From assembly GCF_000739015.1 (NCBI RefSeq), contig NZ_JPUG01000062.1:186001-250000 (forward strand): a DNA stretch of 64,000 nucleotides, given 5' to 3'. The first letter of the stretch is position 1. Each line of letters opens with the position of its first letter. The stretch comes from Microvirga sp. BSC39. Lineage in GTDB: Bacteria > Pseudomonadota > Alphaproteobacteria > Rhizobiales > Beijerinckiaceae. The notes beneath the pieces are model-generated. The model was not told the origin of the DNA. It saw only the letters and a list, made by a program, of their open reading frames with translations, and made no database searches. The position numbers and the translations under genes are program-made. Below, one piece after another: positions 53,213 to 62,974 of the stretch.

Positions 53213-56200
53213 ACCGACGGCGGGGGAGCCACTTCGACCGGCGGATTGAGGGGCGGCAGCGAGGTCTGCGACGGGGTCGGCTCAGGCTCCTCCGGCTGTC
53301 TCCGCTGCTCCGATTGCAGACGCTCCGCCTCCCGGCGCACCCGCTCCGCCTCGGCCCGAGCCCTGGCTTGGCGAAGCGCCTCCTCTTCGGCCGCCTTCAC
53401 CCTCTGGCGCTCGGCCTCGCGCTGCGCATCGATCTGGCGCTGGCGCTCCGCGGCCGCGCGTTCAAAGGCCTCGATCTTCTCCAGCTCCCGCTTGAGCACG
53501 ATGGCGGCCAACCCGTTGCGGAACGGTCCCGCGTCGATCTGGCGAACGGGAGCCGTCAGGGAGCCCTGCCAGTTCAAGCCGATCGACGGCGGGGCGCCGA
53601 CCCATTCGGCAGGCGCCGTCTTGGCCGTGAGAGCCCCGCGGGCATCGAGTTGGAGATTCTTCAGGTCGTAGGTGATGCCGCCCTGCCAGACGGCCGGTCC
53701 GCTCTCGGCCACGAAGGGCGAAAGCCGCAGCACCCCGCTCACGAGGGCCGCCGAGGTTCGCACCAAACCCGTGCTCAAGGGTGCCCGTCCAAGCTCCATG
53801 CCGAGGATGGCCTCTGCCTTGCCCTCGACCAGGGGATCGGTCTCCGCGAGAGCACGCCTGAGCGCGCGGTCGAAGACGTTGGGGTCGGCCGCCGGGATGC
53901 GGAGATTGCTGACCTGCCATTCGCCGGCGCCGCCGAGATTCGCGACGAGCTCCGAGATGCTCGACCCCGCTGCCCCGAACCGGAGCGGACCGGATAGAAC
54001 GGCCTCGAAAGGCGTGGATCCTGTCAGGGCCCACAAGGGGACCCTATCCAGGGCTCCCTCGCCCACGACGGTGGCAACCGCTCCCTGCCGGGTGATCGTT
54101 GCCGTGCCGGTGATCCTGCCTGGGCCGATCGTCGCATCCAGATTGCGGATGGAAATCCCATCCGGCTGGGCTCCGACGACGAACGCCGCCCGCGTGGCCT
54201 GGAGACCGCGGCCCAATTCGAGGGCCCCGACCCGGAAGGTGACCTGCCCGCCGGTGACGAGGCGCCCGCTCTGGCCGAACTGGGCCGTGGACCAGATCGC
54301 GTTTGTGGTTTGATCGCCCGGCACGTTGAGTGCCAGGGCCGCCGCCAGCCACGGCATGGAGAGACGGCCCAGGGAGACCTCGCCGCCGATCTCCGATCGC
54401 GAGGCGGCCACAAGGCGCGCCTGCACGGGTTCGTTGGAGACCTTGGCGTTGATATCGAAAAGGGTCGCGCCGCGCTCCCGGCCGAGGGTCACGCGCCCGC
54501 TCACCGGTACCGGCGGGGCCACGCCCGCCCCATCGCCAAGCAGGCGCAGGAAGGGCGTGATGTCGGGCGTTGCGATTTCCGCCTCGCCGCTGTCCACCAC
54601 GTCGTCGCCCTCGCTCAGGGCGAACGGCTTCGTCGTCGCCACCTTCACGCCGGCGACATCTCCGGTAAGGGCAACGCTGAACCGGCCGGATCCGGCGCGG
54701 GAGCCGCGGAGATCGAGTTTAGACGGCTGGTTGAGGCCGGCCATGTTCGCGCGGTTCACCCATCGGCCGGTATTGTCGGTGGAGAGGCTGAGGGTCAGGC
54801 TCTCAGTTCGCCCGTCGATGGATTCGACCTGCCCCTCGAACGGCCCGCCGGCCATGCGGCCCGTAGCCGTCGTGCGCAGGCGCAGCTCGGTCGAGCCAGG
54901 GGCAGGCGCCACCCGCTCGGAAGCGACGTCGAGATCGAGCGCCCCTTCGCGAACGAAATGCGGCACGAGCTTCGAGATCCCGCCGATCCAGACGCTCCCG
55001 AGGAGATCGACCAGGGGATCGGCACGCTGAGCCGTGACCTTGCCGGAGATCCGACCAGAGCCGTCCGGGGCGATCCGCCCGCGCACCCGGGCATTAGCCC
55101 CGGCAAGATCCACGATGTCGAGGGTCTCGACCAACAGTGCCGGACCGTCGGAAAGGATGCGCGCCGTGATCCGCCCCGTGGCCGGGCTCTTGCCGGCGCT
55201 GACACCGCGCGCATCCAGGATGAACCCGATATCGAGTTTCTCGGTTGCCTGGAACATGCTCGAGACCTGGGGCAGATCGTCGAGATTCAGGCCTTGAAGG
55301 CCAACCTGCGCTTCAAGCCTGCCGCGCTCGTTCGCCTCCGGGGCCGTGTATCGGACATTGCCGGTGAGCGTGGACTCGCCCATCTTCAGCCGCAGCCGGT
55401 TGAAGGACAGAACGGGGTTGGAGAAGGCGACCTCTGAGGAGAGTTCCACGGGGCGCCCATCCAGGGCCTTCAGAAGCGGCGAGTTCAGGTTGATCTTGGC
55501 AAGGTAGCGCGCGAGACGGTCGGACGCTTTCGAGGCCAACGCCACCTTGCCGTTGATGCCGCCCCTCGTGGTCAGGCCGAGCTGGCCTTCGAGAGCCACC
55601 TTGGTGTCGCCCGGAGCCGTGAACTCGATGCGGTCGAGCCTTGCCCGCCCGGTATCGAGGGAAAGGCGCAGATTGGCATTGGTCAGATCCTCCTGGCCCA
55701 GGCCGATGCTGTCGATCTTGAGATCGAGATCGATGGGCACCCGGATCAGCGGCAGGGACCATTGCTGCATGCGGCTGGCAAAGTCCTGCCCGTTGCCGGA
55801 CAGGATGAAGCTGTCCGCATCGAGCCTGCGCCCCTCGAGACGCAGCGATATGCGCGGATCGTTGAGGCCGACCCGTCCCTCGCCGGTCATCCGCAGGCTC
55901 GCCCCGCCCTCCCCCGCTTCCAGGCTGACGGGACCGAGCTCGACGGCGCCCGGCACAGTCTTGAACTCGGTCTCGACGGTGACCGGGATCGGGATGCCGG
56001 CCGCGGCAACCTGCGCCGGAGGGCCGAACAGGATCTTGGCCTTGCCCGAGACATTCGGGGTCGCAGCCTCGCCGGTGCCCCCATCCAGCCCGAGCCGGGC
56101 ATCGAGATCGAAGCGCGGATAGATGTCGCCACCGCCGGAGAGCTTGACCTGGATGGTCTTGTCCTCGGCCAGTTCTCCGGTCACGAGCCGGAAGGGAACG

Positions 56201-56757
56201 CCGGATGTGGTCCCCTCGACGCGCCAGGGGCCGATGAGCTTCTGGCCCTCGATGAGGACGTTCTCGGCAAAGGCCTGATTGGTGCGGCCGGTGCTCGCGC
56301 TTTGCGTGGTCACCAGGAGCTGACCGACGGCAAGGTTCTCGATGGCCCATTCCCGGGCCCGGCCGCTGCCCGAGACCAGCTCCGGCGGCAGGCGCCACTC
56401 GCCGTCTCCGGAGACCGGGATGCGAATATCGGCGCGTCCCACCCGCGTTTCCGTGAACCGCACCTCGCCCCGCAGCAGGGGCGTGAGGGCAACCTCGGCC
56501 CACACGTTGTCGGCGGTCAGGACCGGGGAGTCCGGGGTCTTCCCGCCGAGCCTGAGCCGGTCGAGGATGATCCTCGGTTCAGGCAGCAGGCGAATGCCGA
56601 TCTCGCCTTCGGTCTGCGCCTCCGTTCCCGACGCGCGCGCGATCATCTGGTCGATCGTATCGCGGTGGGCCTCCCAGGAGATGAAGGGAGGCGCCGCCAC
56701 GGCAATCGCCAGGATCAGGATCACGATGGATGCGATGATCGTCAGGATATCGCGCAA
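53188..56757 (-). CDS. AsmA family protein, very long
   Basis: The 1189-residue protein has an N-terminal anchor (residues about 3-24: DILTIIASIVILILAIAVAA), an AsmA domain (about 25-130: RLLPEPRIILDRLRLGGKTP), and a long repeat-like beta-rich periplasmic region typical of proteins that bridge the envelope for lipid transport. The last 120 residues are a charged helix (KIEAFERAAAERQRQIDAQR onwards) and a Pro-rich tail. AsmA-like proteins affect outer-membrane assembly and lipid transfer. The length is at the high end of the family. Confidence 0.9.
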   Translation of the reverse strand: MRDILTIIASIVILILAIAVAAPPFISWEAHRDTIDQMIARASGTEAQTEGEIGIRLLPEPRIILDRLRLGGKTPDSPVLTADNVWAEVALTPLLRGEVRFTETRVGRADIRIPVSGDGEWRLPPELVSGSGRAREWAIENLAVGQLLVTTQSASTGRTNQAFAENVLIEGQKLIGPWRVEGTTSGVPFRLVTGELAEDKTIQVKLSGGGDIYPRFDLDARLGLDGGTGEAATPNVSGKAKILFGPPAQVAAAGIPIPVTVETEFKTVPGAVELGPVSLEAGEGGASLRMTGEGRVGLNDPRISLRLEGRRLDADSFILSGNGQDFASRMQQWSLPLIRVPIDLDLKIDSIGLGQEDLTNANLRLSLDTGRARLDRIEFTAPGDTKVALEGQLGLTTRGGINGKVALASKASDRLARYLAKINLNSPLLKALDGRPVELSSEVAFSNPVLSFNRLRLKMGESTLTGNVRYTAPEANERGRLEAQVGLQGLNLDDLPQVSSMFQATEKLDIGFILDARGVSAGKSPATGRITARILSDGPALLVETLDIVDLAGANARVRGRIAPDGSGRISGKVTAQRADPLVDLLGSVWIGGISKLVPHFVREGALDLDVASERVAPAPGSTELRLRTTATGRMAGGPFEGQVESIDGRTESLTLSLSTDNTGRWVNRANMAGLNQPSKLDLRGSRAGSGRFSVALTGDVAGVKVATTKPFALSEGDDVVDSGEAEIATPDITPFLRLLGDGAGVAPPVPVSGRVTLGRERGATLFDINAKVSNEPVQARLVAASRSEIGGEVSLGRLSMPWLAAALALNVPGDQTTNAIWSTAQFGQSGRLVTGGQVTFRVGALELGRGLQATRAAFVVGAQPDGISIRNLDATIGPGRITGTATITRQGAVATVVGEGALDRVPLWALTGSTPFEAVLSGPLRFGAAGSSISELVANLGGAGEWQVSNLRIPAADPNVFDRALRRALAETDPLVEGKAEAILGMELGRAPLSTGLVRTSAALVSGVLRLSPFVAESGPAVWQGGITYDLKNLQLDARGALTAKTAPAEWVGAPPSIGLNWQGSLTAPVRQIDAGPFRNGLAAIVLKRELEKIEAFERAAAERQRQIDAQREAERQRVKAAEEEALRQARARAEAERVRREAERLQSEQRRQPEEPEPTPSQTSLPPLNPPVEVAPPPSVYGAPPVR

Positions 56758-56840
56758 GAAGCCGCCTTTTCTCCGTTACTCTGACACGTCCTTACCCCAT
56801 GAAGGCAAGGACCGGGAGCGCTGTTCACCGTGTTCCACCG

Positions 56841-58256
56841 TCAAAGCGCGATGATCTTGCCCGGATTCATGATGTTGTGAGGGTCGATAGCCTGTTTCAA
56901 GACGCGCATGAGGCCGAGCGCCGCCGGTCCGTGCTCGATCTCCAGGTATTTCATCTTCTTCTGGCCGACCCCATGCTCGCCCGTGCAGGTGCCCTCCATG
57001 GCCACCGCCCGCCGCACGAGCCGGTCGACAAAAGCCTCGCAGGCCTCGATTTCCGCCGGATCGTCCGTGTTCACGAGGGGCTGGACGTGGAAATTGCCGT
57101 CGCCCACATGGCCCACGATGGGGGCGATGAGCCCGCTTTCGAGAATATCCTGCTTCGTGGCATCGACGCATTCGGCCAGACGCGAGATCGGAACGCACAC
57201 GTCCGTAGCCACCGATTGAGCCCCCGGCCGCAGGCCCTTGGCGGCCCAATAGGCGTCATGCCGGGCCTGCCAGAGGCGCGAGCGCTCCTCGGGCTTCGTG
57301 GCCCACTCGAACGGCCCGCCACTGAACTCGGCCGCGATCTCGCCGAAGCGCTCGGCCTGCTCCTGCACCCCGGCCTCGGAGCCATGGAATTCCATGAGCA
57401 GCAGCGGGCTCTCCGGCAAGGTAAGCTTGGAATGAAGGTTGACCGCCCTCACCTGCACCTCGTCGAGCAGCTCGATGCGGGCCACCGGGATGCCGGACTG
57501 GATCGTCATGATCACGGCGTCGCAGGCTGCCTTCACGGATGGGAATGGGCAGATGCCGGCCGAGATCGCCTCGGGGATTCCATTGAGCTTAAGGGTGATC
57601 TCGGTGACGATGCCCAGCGTTCCTTCAGAGCCGATCAGAAGCCGCGTGAGATCATAGCCGGCCGAGCTTTTCTTGGCGCGGCTTGCGGTCTTCACGATCT
57701 CGCCATTGGGCAGCACGGCGGTGAGCGCCAGCACCACGTCCTTCATGGTCCCGTAGCGCACCGCGTTGGTGCCGGAGGCCCGTGTGGCGACCATGCCGCC
57801 GATGGAGGCATCGGCGCCGGGATCGATGGGGAAGAACAGGCCCTTGTCCCGCAGGTGCTCGTTGAGCTCCTTGCGGGTCACGCCGGCCTCGACCACGCAA
57901 TCCAGATCCTCGTCATGAACGGCGATGATGCGCTTCATCAGGCTCAGGTCGATGGAAACGCCGCCGTACGGGGCGTTGACGTGCCCTTCCAGCGACGTGC
58001 CGGTGCCGTAGGGGATGATCGGGATCTCGTGCGCGGCGCAGAGCTTGACGACCTCCGCCACCTCTTCCGTCGTCCGAGGATAGACCACGATGTCCGGCGG
58101 CTGGTTCTTCACCCAGGTCAGGGAATGCCCATGCTGCTCGCGCACGACGGCCGAGGTGGCGACCCTGTCGCCGAGGCGCCCGGACAACTCTGACTGCAAG
58201 GAGGCAAGGGCGGTATCCGTCGCCTTCTGGCGGACGGCAGCGTGAGGCGCATTCAT
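56841..58256 (-). CDS. FAD-linked D-lactate/glycolate-type dehydrogenase
   Basis: The 471-residue protein of the GlcD/D-LDH-cytochrome family starts MNAPHAAVRQKATDTALASL. The FAD PCMH domain (about 40-220) shows PIIPYGTGTSLEGHVNAPYG at about 82 and GADASIGGMVATRASGTNAV at about 147. A C-terminal FAD-oxidase domain has GHVGDGNFHVQPLV at about 388 and EGTCTGEHGVGQKKMKYL at about 427. It probably oxidises D-lactate or a related 2-hydroxy acid into the respiratory chain. Upstream in-frame ATGs at 58295 and 58346 are possible starts. Confidence 0.88.
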   Translation of the reverse strand: MNAPHAAVRQKATDTALASLQSELSGRLGDRVATSAVVREQHGHSLTWVKNQPPDIVVYPRTTEEVAEVVKLCAAHEIPIIPYGTGTSLEGHVNAPYGGVSIDLSLMKRIIAVHDEDLDCVVEAGVTRKELNEHLRDKGLFFPIDPGADASIGGMVATRASGTNAVRYGTMKDVVLALTAVLPNGEIVKTASRAKKSSAGYDLTRLLIGSEGTLGIVTEITLKLNGIPEAISAGICPFPSVKAACDAVIMTIQSGIPVARIELLDEVQVRAVNLHSKLTLPESPLLLMEFHGSEAGVQEQAERFGEIAAEFSGGPFEWATKPEERSRLWQARHDAYWAAKGLRPGAQSVATDVCVPISRLAECVDATKQDILESGLIAPIVGHVGDGNFHVQPLVNTDDPAEIEACEAFVDRLVRRAVAMEGTCTGEHGVGQKKMKYLEIEHGPAALGLMRVLKQAIDPHNIMNPGKIIAL

Positions 58257-58438
58257 GGAGGCTTCAGATCCGGTTGTGATGTTCAGGTCACCCATAGCTA
58301 CCAGAACCGTTGCAAAGGCAACACTGCGATGAGAAAGATGCCGCACCCCTCATGCACAAGCCGCCAGCTCGTGCTAACATTGTTTCTTCCGGCGCCAAGG
58401 GATGAGCCTCTGAGAAGCACCGAGGGACAAGACTGATC

Positions 58439-58981
58439 ATGGAGAAGCGAACTCCCGTCTTTTTCTTCGCACCCTTCGTGTCCTCCACGATGCGGGTCGA
58501 GCCCGCTTGGATCGACTACAACGGCCATATGAACATGGCCTATTACCATGTGCTCTTCGACCGGGCGGTGGAGGAGGGCTTCAGCCTCGTCGGCTTGGGC
58601 CACGACTACCTGGAGAAGCGCAAGGCCTCCTTCTTCGCGGCCGAGATCCACACGGCCTACAAGCGAGAGCTGAAGATGCACGACAGCGTGCGCGTCACGC
58701 TCCAGCTGGTCGATTTCGACGAGAAGCGCATCCACTACTACATGGAAATCCGCCATGCGGGCGAAGGCTGGGTCGCCGCCACCATGGAGGGACTGTCTCT
58801 TCACGTGGAGATGGAGACCCGGAGGGTCAGCCCCTTCCCGGACGACATCATGGCCAATCTCACCGTGATGAAGACCACCCATGCCCGCCTGCCCCGGCCA
58901 TCGGCCTTGGGGCGCGTGATCGGCATTCCGCATAAGGCAGAGGTTCAGGAGGCTCTGTCAGCCTCGGGCACCCGGCATTAG
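58439..58981 (+). CDS. Thioesterase family protein
   Basis: The 180-residue hotdog-fold protein starts MEKRTPVFFFAPFVSSTM. The thioesterase pattern is WIDYNGHMNMAYYHVLFDRA at about 24, with the catalytic Asp/His region NGHMN, KRELKMHDSVRVTLQLVDFD at about 74 and AATMEGLSLHVEME near 119. It is likely an acyl-CoA thioesterase of the betainyl/carnitine type, but the substrate is unknown. The plus-strand start lies 92 nt from the oppositely oriented dehydrogenase gene end of the promoter. Confidence 0.85.
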   Translation: MEKRTPVFFFAPFVSSTMRVEPAWIDYNGHMNMAYYHVLFDRAVEEGFSLVGLGHDYLEKRKASFFAAEIHTAYKRELKMHDSVRVTLQLVDFDEKRIHYYMEIRHAGEGWVAATMEGLSLHVEMETRRVSPFPDDIMANLTVMKTTHARLPRPSALGRVIGIPHKAEVQEALSASGTRH

Positions 58982-58991
58982 CGCAGGTAAT

Positions 58992-59042
58992 GAGCATCGG
59001 ATGAATCCCAAAAGTGCACATCCACTTTAGGGTCCGAGGCTC
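58992..59042. repeat. Palindromic intergenic repeat, copy 3 (module A only)
   Basis: Arms GAGCATCGGA / TCCGAGGCTC, with a mismatch, surround CCCAAAAGTG...CACTTTAGGG. It touches the last base of the stop codon of the neighbouring minus-strand gene. Confidence 0.7.
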
Positions 59043-59326
59043 TAGCAGCTGATCGAGCCGCGCGGGCAGGCTCCGCGAGAAACAGGGGGCAGCGGACGGG
59101 GTGCAAAGAGGCGCTCCCGCTGGATGTCCTGGCGGATCTGGTTGTTGTCCATCCGGATCCGCTCCTCCAAGTTCAGCAGCTGCTGGTCCTGCCGGATTCG
59201 CCGGTTGATGTCCTTCGTGGCCCGCTCGGACGGGCTCACGCGGGGCAGGCGCGTCTGACCCTCCGCCGGCATGGATAGGGGCAGGACGAAGCTGGAGACG
59301 ATGGCAAGAGCCACCATGAAACGCAT
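59042..59326 (-). CDS. Small secreted hypothetical protein
   Basis: The 94-residue product starts MRFMVALAIVSSFVLPLSM with a signal peptide ending PAEGQ. A charged helical mature part (ERATKDINRRIRQDQQLLNL) and a Pro-rich tail (FAPRPLPPVS) end in two Cys. I do not recognise a family. Its stop lies at the end of the repeat element, so the C-terminal few residues could have been altered by that element. Confidence 0.65.
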   Translation of the reverse strand: MRFMVALAIVSSFVLPLSMPAEGQTRLPRVSPSERATKDINRRIRQDQQLLNLEERIRMDNNQIRQDIQRERLFAPRPLPPVSRGACPRGSISC

Positions 59327-59463
59327 GGCACATTCCTCTTCAGGCCAGTCATTCCCATATGGGAATGAGGCCTCCCGTCAACAATGACGGTTCAGGTTTG
59401 GAGTTCACGCCTGCGGCAGGAGCGACAGGCATTCCGGGCTCGACGCCGTTCGCCTTTTGATCC

Positions 59464-61839
59464 ATGGTCCCGCGGATGAATCAGTCCGATCCCAGACCCG
59501 ATCCGCAGGACAGCCTGGCCCATGAGCCGGCGTCCGGCTCGCTGAGCGCCCGCGCCCGTGCGGCGGTCGCGCCGCAATCCCCTTATCTGAACGGCCTGAA
59601 CCCGGAACAGCGCGCCGCCGTGGAGGCGACCGAGGGCCCGGTTCTCGTGCTGGCCGGCGCCGGCACCGGCAAGACCCGCGTGCTGACGACCCGGATCGCC
59701 CACCTGATCGCTACCGGAAAAGCCTACCCGTCCCAGATCCTGTCCGTGACCTTCACCAACAAGGCCGCACGGGAGATGCGCGAGCGCATCACGGCCGTCA
59801 TCGGCCCGGTGGCCGAGGGCATGCAGTGGCTCGGCACGTTCCATTCCATCGGCACCAAGATCCTGCGCCGCCATGCGGAGCTCGTGGGCCTGCGCTCCGA
59901 CTTCACGATCCTAGGGACGGACGACCAGCTTCGCCTGATGAAGCAGGTGATCGAGATCGAGGGCATCGACGAGAAGCGCTGGCCGGCCCGGCAGCTCGCC
60001 GGCCACATCGACGGCTGGAAGAACCGGGGCCTTGGACCCGATCAGGTGCCGGCCGGCGAAGCCGGAGCGTTTGCCAACGGCAAGGGCGGCCGGCTCTACC
60101 GGGCCTACCAGGAACGCCTCAAGACTCTGAACGCCGTCGACTTCGGCGACCTCCTGCTCGAATGCCTGCGCCTGTGGCGCGAGCACCCGGACATTCTGGA
60201 GCAGTACCAGAACCGCTTCCGCTACATGCTGGTGGACGAGTACCAGGACACCAACGTCGCCCAGTATCTCTGGCTGCGGCTTCTCGCCCAGGCACGCAAG
60301 AACCTGTGCTGCGTCGGCGATGACGACCAGTCGATCTATGGCTGGCGCGGCGCCGAGGTCGACAACATCCTGCGCTTCGAGCACGACTTCCCGGGCGCGA
60401 CCGTGATCCGCCTGGAGCGCAACTACCGCTCCACCGGCCACATCCTCTCCGCGGCCTCGGGCCTCATCGCCAAGAACCAGGGCCGCCTCGGCAAGACGCT
60501 TCGCACCGAGGACGAGCCCGGCGAGAAGGTGACGATCACCGGCGCCTGGGATTCCGAGGACGAGGCCCGGCTGATCGGCGAGGAGATCGAGGCGCTGCAC
60601 GCCAAGAAGCATCCGCTCTCCGAGATCGCCATTCTGGTGCGCATCTCGGCGCAGATGCGCGAGATCGAAGACCGGCTGGTGACACTCGGTGTGCCCTATC
60701 GCGTCATCGGCGGCCCGCGCTTCTACGAGCGCGCGGAAATCCGCGATGCGCTCGCTTACTTGCGCGTGGTGAACCAGCCCGCAGACGACCTCGCCTTCGA
60801 GCGCATCGTGAACACGCCGAAGCGCGGCCTGGGCGATGCGACGATTCAGGTGCTGCACAATCATGCGCGCGCGGCCCGCGTGCCGCTGATGGAGGCGGCG
60901 CGGTTCATTGTCGAAACCGACGAGTTGAAGCCGAAGCCCCGCGGCACCCTGCGCGATCTGCTCATCTCCTTCGGGCGATGGGCGAAGTTGTCCGAGACCA
61001 TGTCTCAGTCCGAAGTTGCCCAGACGGTGCTGGAGGAATCCGGCTACACGGACATGTGGCAGAAGGACAAATCGGCGGATGCTGCGGGACGGCTGGAAAA
61101 CCTCAAGGAGCTCGTGCGCTCCATGGAGGAATTTCCGGACCTGCAGAGCTTCCTCGAACACGTATCGCTCGTCATGGAAGCGAACGAATCCGACACCGTC
61201 GAACGGGTGAGCCTGATGACGCTCCATGCGGCGAAGGGGCTGGAATTCGACACCGTGTTCCTGCCCGGCTGGGAGGAAGGCCTCTTTCCGAACCAGCGCG
61301 CCCTCGACGAGAGCGGCCGTGCCGGCCTGGAGGAAGAGCGCCGTCTCGCCCATGTGGGCCTCACCCGGGCCCGGCGCCGGGCAAAGATCTTCTTCGCCTC
61401 CAACCGGCGCATTCATGGCTTGTGGAACTCGACGGTGCCGAGTCGCTTCGTCGACGACCTGCCTGAATCGAACGTGGAGATTGCCGAGGCTCCGGCCAAC
61501 TTCTCCTATGGCGGGTCTCGCTTCGACCGCATGCAGCCCTTCAGCGGCTCGTCCTACCAGACCCCTGGCTGGCAACGCGCCCAAGCCCATCGCGCAACAA
61601 CCGACGACGGGGGCTACTCCGCTCGTCGTTCCGGCGAACGGCGTGGGTCCATGCTGATCGAGGGCGAACTGGTGGCGAAATCCACCGGCGGCTCGGGCTT
61701 CAAGCTCGGCGGACGCGTCCTGCACACCAAGTTCGGTCCCGGCACCATCGAGGCCGTGGACGGCAACAAGCTCACGGTCGAGTTCGACAAGGCCGGGCGG
61801 AAGATGGTGCTCGACAGTTTCGTGGAAGCGTTGGGCTGA
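59464..61839 (+). CDS. uvrD: UvrD/PcrA-type DNA helicase
   Basis: This superfamily 1A 3'-5' helicase acts in nucleotide-excision and mismatch repair. The 791-residue product has motif Q/Ia LNPEQRAAVEATEGPVLVL at about 40, Walker A GAGTGKT at about 65, DEYQDTNVAQYLW at about 258, QSIYGWRGAE at about 291, ERNYRSTGHIL at about 318 and TLHAAKGLEFDTVFLPGWEE at about 585. A C-terminal Tudor-like GGRVLHTKFGPGTIEAVDGN follows. The start may be 59476 instead; neither site has a clear Shine-Dalgarno. Confidence 0.95.
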   Translation: MVPRMNQSDPRPDPQDSLAHEPASGSLSARARAAVAPQSPYLNGLNPEQRAAVEATEGPVLVLAGAGTGKTRVLTTRIAHLIATGKAYPSQILSVTFTNKAAREMRERITAVIGPVAEGMQWLGTFHSIGTKILRRHAELVGLRSDFTILGTDDQLRLMKQVIEIEGIDEKRWPARQLAGHIDGWKNRGLGPDQVPAGEAGAFANGKGGRLYRAYQERLKTLNAVDFGDLLLECLRLWREHPDILEQYQNRFRYMLVDEYQDTNVAQYLWLRLLAQARKNLCCVGDDDQSIYGWRGAEVDNILRFEHDFPGATVIRLERNYRSTGHILSAASGLIAKNQGRLGKTLRTEDEPGEKVTITGAWDSEDEARLIGEEIEALHAKKHPLSEIAILVRISAQMREIEDRLVTLGVPYRVIGGPRFYERAEIRDALAYLRVVNQPADDLAFERIVNTPKRGLGDATIQVLHNHARAARVPLMEAARFIVETDELKPKPRGTLRDLLISFGRWAKLSETMSQSEVAQTVLEESGYTDMWQKDKSADAAGRLENLKELVRSMEEFPDLQSFLEHVSLVMEANESDTVERVSLMTLHAAKGLEFDTVFLPGWEEGLFPNQRALDESGRAGLEEERRLAHVGLTRARRRAKIFFASNRRIHGLWNSTVPSRFVDDLPESNVEIAEAPANFSYGGSRFDRMQPFSGSSYQTPGWQRAQAHRATTDDGGYSARRSGERRGSMLIEGELVAKSTGGSGFKLGGRVLHTKFGPGTIEAVDGNKLTVEFDKAGRKMVLDSFVEALG

Positions 61840-61858
61840 GACACGACACACCTCGATT

Positions 61859-62025
61859 GTCATTCCGGGGCGAGCGCCAGCGAGAGCCCGACCCGAAGGG
61901 CCGCGTCGAAGGCGTGGAAATCCATAAACACGACGTCTCAGGAACGAGCAGCATTGCGCCTCTTCTTCCATTGTTGGCGGTTATAGATTCCGGGCTCGGC
62001 TCTTGCGAGCCGCCCCCGGAATGAC
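61859..62025. repeat. Inverted repeat in the uvrD downstream gap
   Basis: Arms GTCATTCCGGGG (61859-61870) and CCCCGGAATGAC (62014-62025) are perfect 12-bp complements 143 nt apart. Similar GTCATTCCGGGG sequences occur as scattered elements in related genomes; that is background knowledge, not checked here. No gene lies between the arms. Confidence 0.6.
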
Positions 62026-62045
62026 AGTGGAGCGCATAAATGCAG

Positions 62046-62068
62046 ATGGCCGGGGCAAGCCCGGCCAT
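62046..62068 (-). terminator. Hairpin downstream of the manganese catalase gene
   Basis: A 9-bp stem ATGGCCGGG / CCCGGCCAT with a 5-nt loop lies 25 nt beyond the catalase stop. It has no U-run, so its termination strength is uncertain. Confidence 0.6.
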
Positions 62069-62092
62069 GACGTGATGTAGAAATCGAAGCGA

Positions 62093-62974
62093 CTACTCAG
62101 CCGCAGCAGGCGGTACGGGAGCCGGCGGCGTGCCGTAGGTGCGGGGATCGACCGGGTTGAGGTTGCCCTCGTCCTCCGTGTAGGCCGGCGGGCGATCGAT
62201 GTAGGTGAAGGTGCCCTTTCCGTCCGGGGCAGGTCCTTGAGCCCAGCGGCCCTGCTCGCTTTCCGTGCCTTCCGAGTGGTTGAGGAACTGGTAGGCGACT
62301 TCGCTCTTCTCCAGCTCCTGCGGGAAGTTCGACGGACAGGGCGTCATCTCAAGGCCGTCCTCTTCCAACTCGCGGATGGCAGCCAGCCACTGGTTCTGGT
62401 GCATGGTGTCTCGCGCGATGAGGAACGAGAGCATGTCGCGCACGCCCGTATCATTGGTCAGGTTGTAGAGACGGGCAACCTGCAAGCGGCCCTGGCTTTC
62501 CGCCGTCACGTTGAAGCGGAAGTCGGCCAGCAGATTGCCGCTCGCCGTCATGAAGCCGGCGTTCCAGAGATTGCCCGAGCTGTCGACCGGACGGGAGCCG
62601 GAACCGGCCACGATGACATGCTGCGGGTTCATACCCGCCATGATGGCATCCTCGACCCGCGCCCCGCCCATGATGGCGCCAACGAGGGAGTTCTGAGCCG
62701 CTCCTTCCTGAGTCTCGACAGGTGAGGTTTCGAGCAGGCGCGCGATCATGGTGGCGAGCATCTCGACATGGCCGATCTCCTCGGTGCCAATATCCATGAT
62801 CATGTCCTTGTACTTCTGCGGCCCTCGGCAGTTCCAGCCCTGGAACAGATAGGTCATCATCACGCTGATCTCGCCCCATTGTCCGCCGAGGGGCTCCTGC
62901 AGCATCTTGGCGAAGTTCGGATCGGGTTTCTCGGGCTTGGCGTGATACGCCATCTGCTTCTGGCGGAAGAACAT
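62093..62974 (-). CDS. Manganese catalase
   Basis: This non-haem dimanganese enzyme dismutates hydrogen peroxide. The 293-residue product starts MFFRQKQMAYHAKPEKP with AGGAG 8 nt upstream. The four-helix ferritin-like core shows metal ligands: Glu in GEISVMMTYLFQGWNCRG at about 34, Glu/His in GTEEIGHVEMLATMIARLL at about 63, then VTAESQGRLQVARL and RDTMHQNQWLAAIRELEE (His). A Pro-rich tail ends the protein. It is likely cytosolic and protects against peroxide stress. The long upstream frame to 63352 is not family sequence. Confidence 0.93.
   Translation of the reverse strand: MFFRQKQMAYHAKPEKPDPNFAKMLQEPLGGQWGEISVMMTYLFQGWNCRGPQKYKDMIMDIGTEEIGHVEMLATMIARLLETSPVETQEGAAQNSLVGAIMGGARVEDAIMAGMNPQHVIVAGSGSRPVDSSGNLWNAGFMTASGNLLADFRFNVTAESQGRLQVARLYNLTNDTGVRDMLSFLIARDTMHQNQWLAAIRELEEDGLEMTPCPSNFPQELEKSEVAYQFLNHSEGTESEQGRWAQGPAPDGKGTFTYIDRPPAYTEDEGNLNPVDPRTYGTPPAPVPPAAAE

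Noticed and set aside
59911-61971. A 686-residue minus-strand ORF across uvrD
   Set aside because: It is antisense to a complete UvrD/PcrA helicase with all motifs, and its sequence matches no known pattern.
61859-62025. The 12-bp inverted arms GTCATTCCGGGG and CCCCGGAATGAC as transposon ends
   Set aside because: Only about 140 nt lie between the arms, with no ORF and no target-site duplication that I can see. A scattered intergenic repeat is a better reading.
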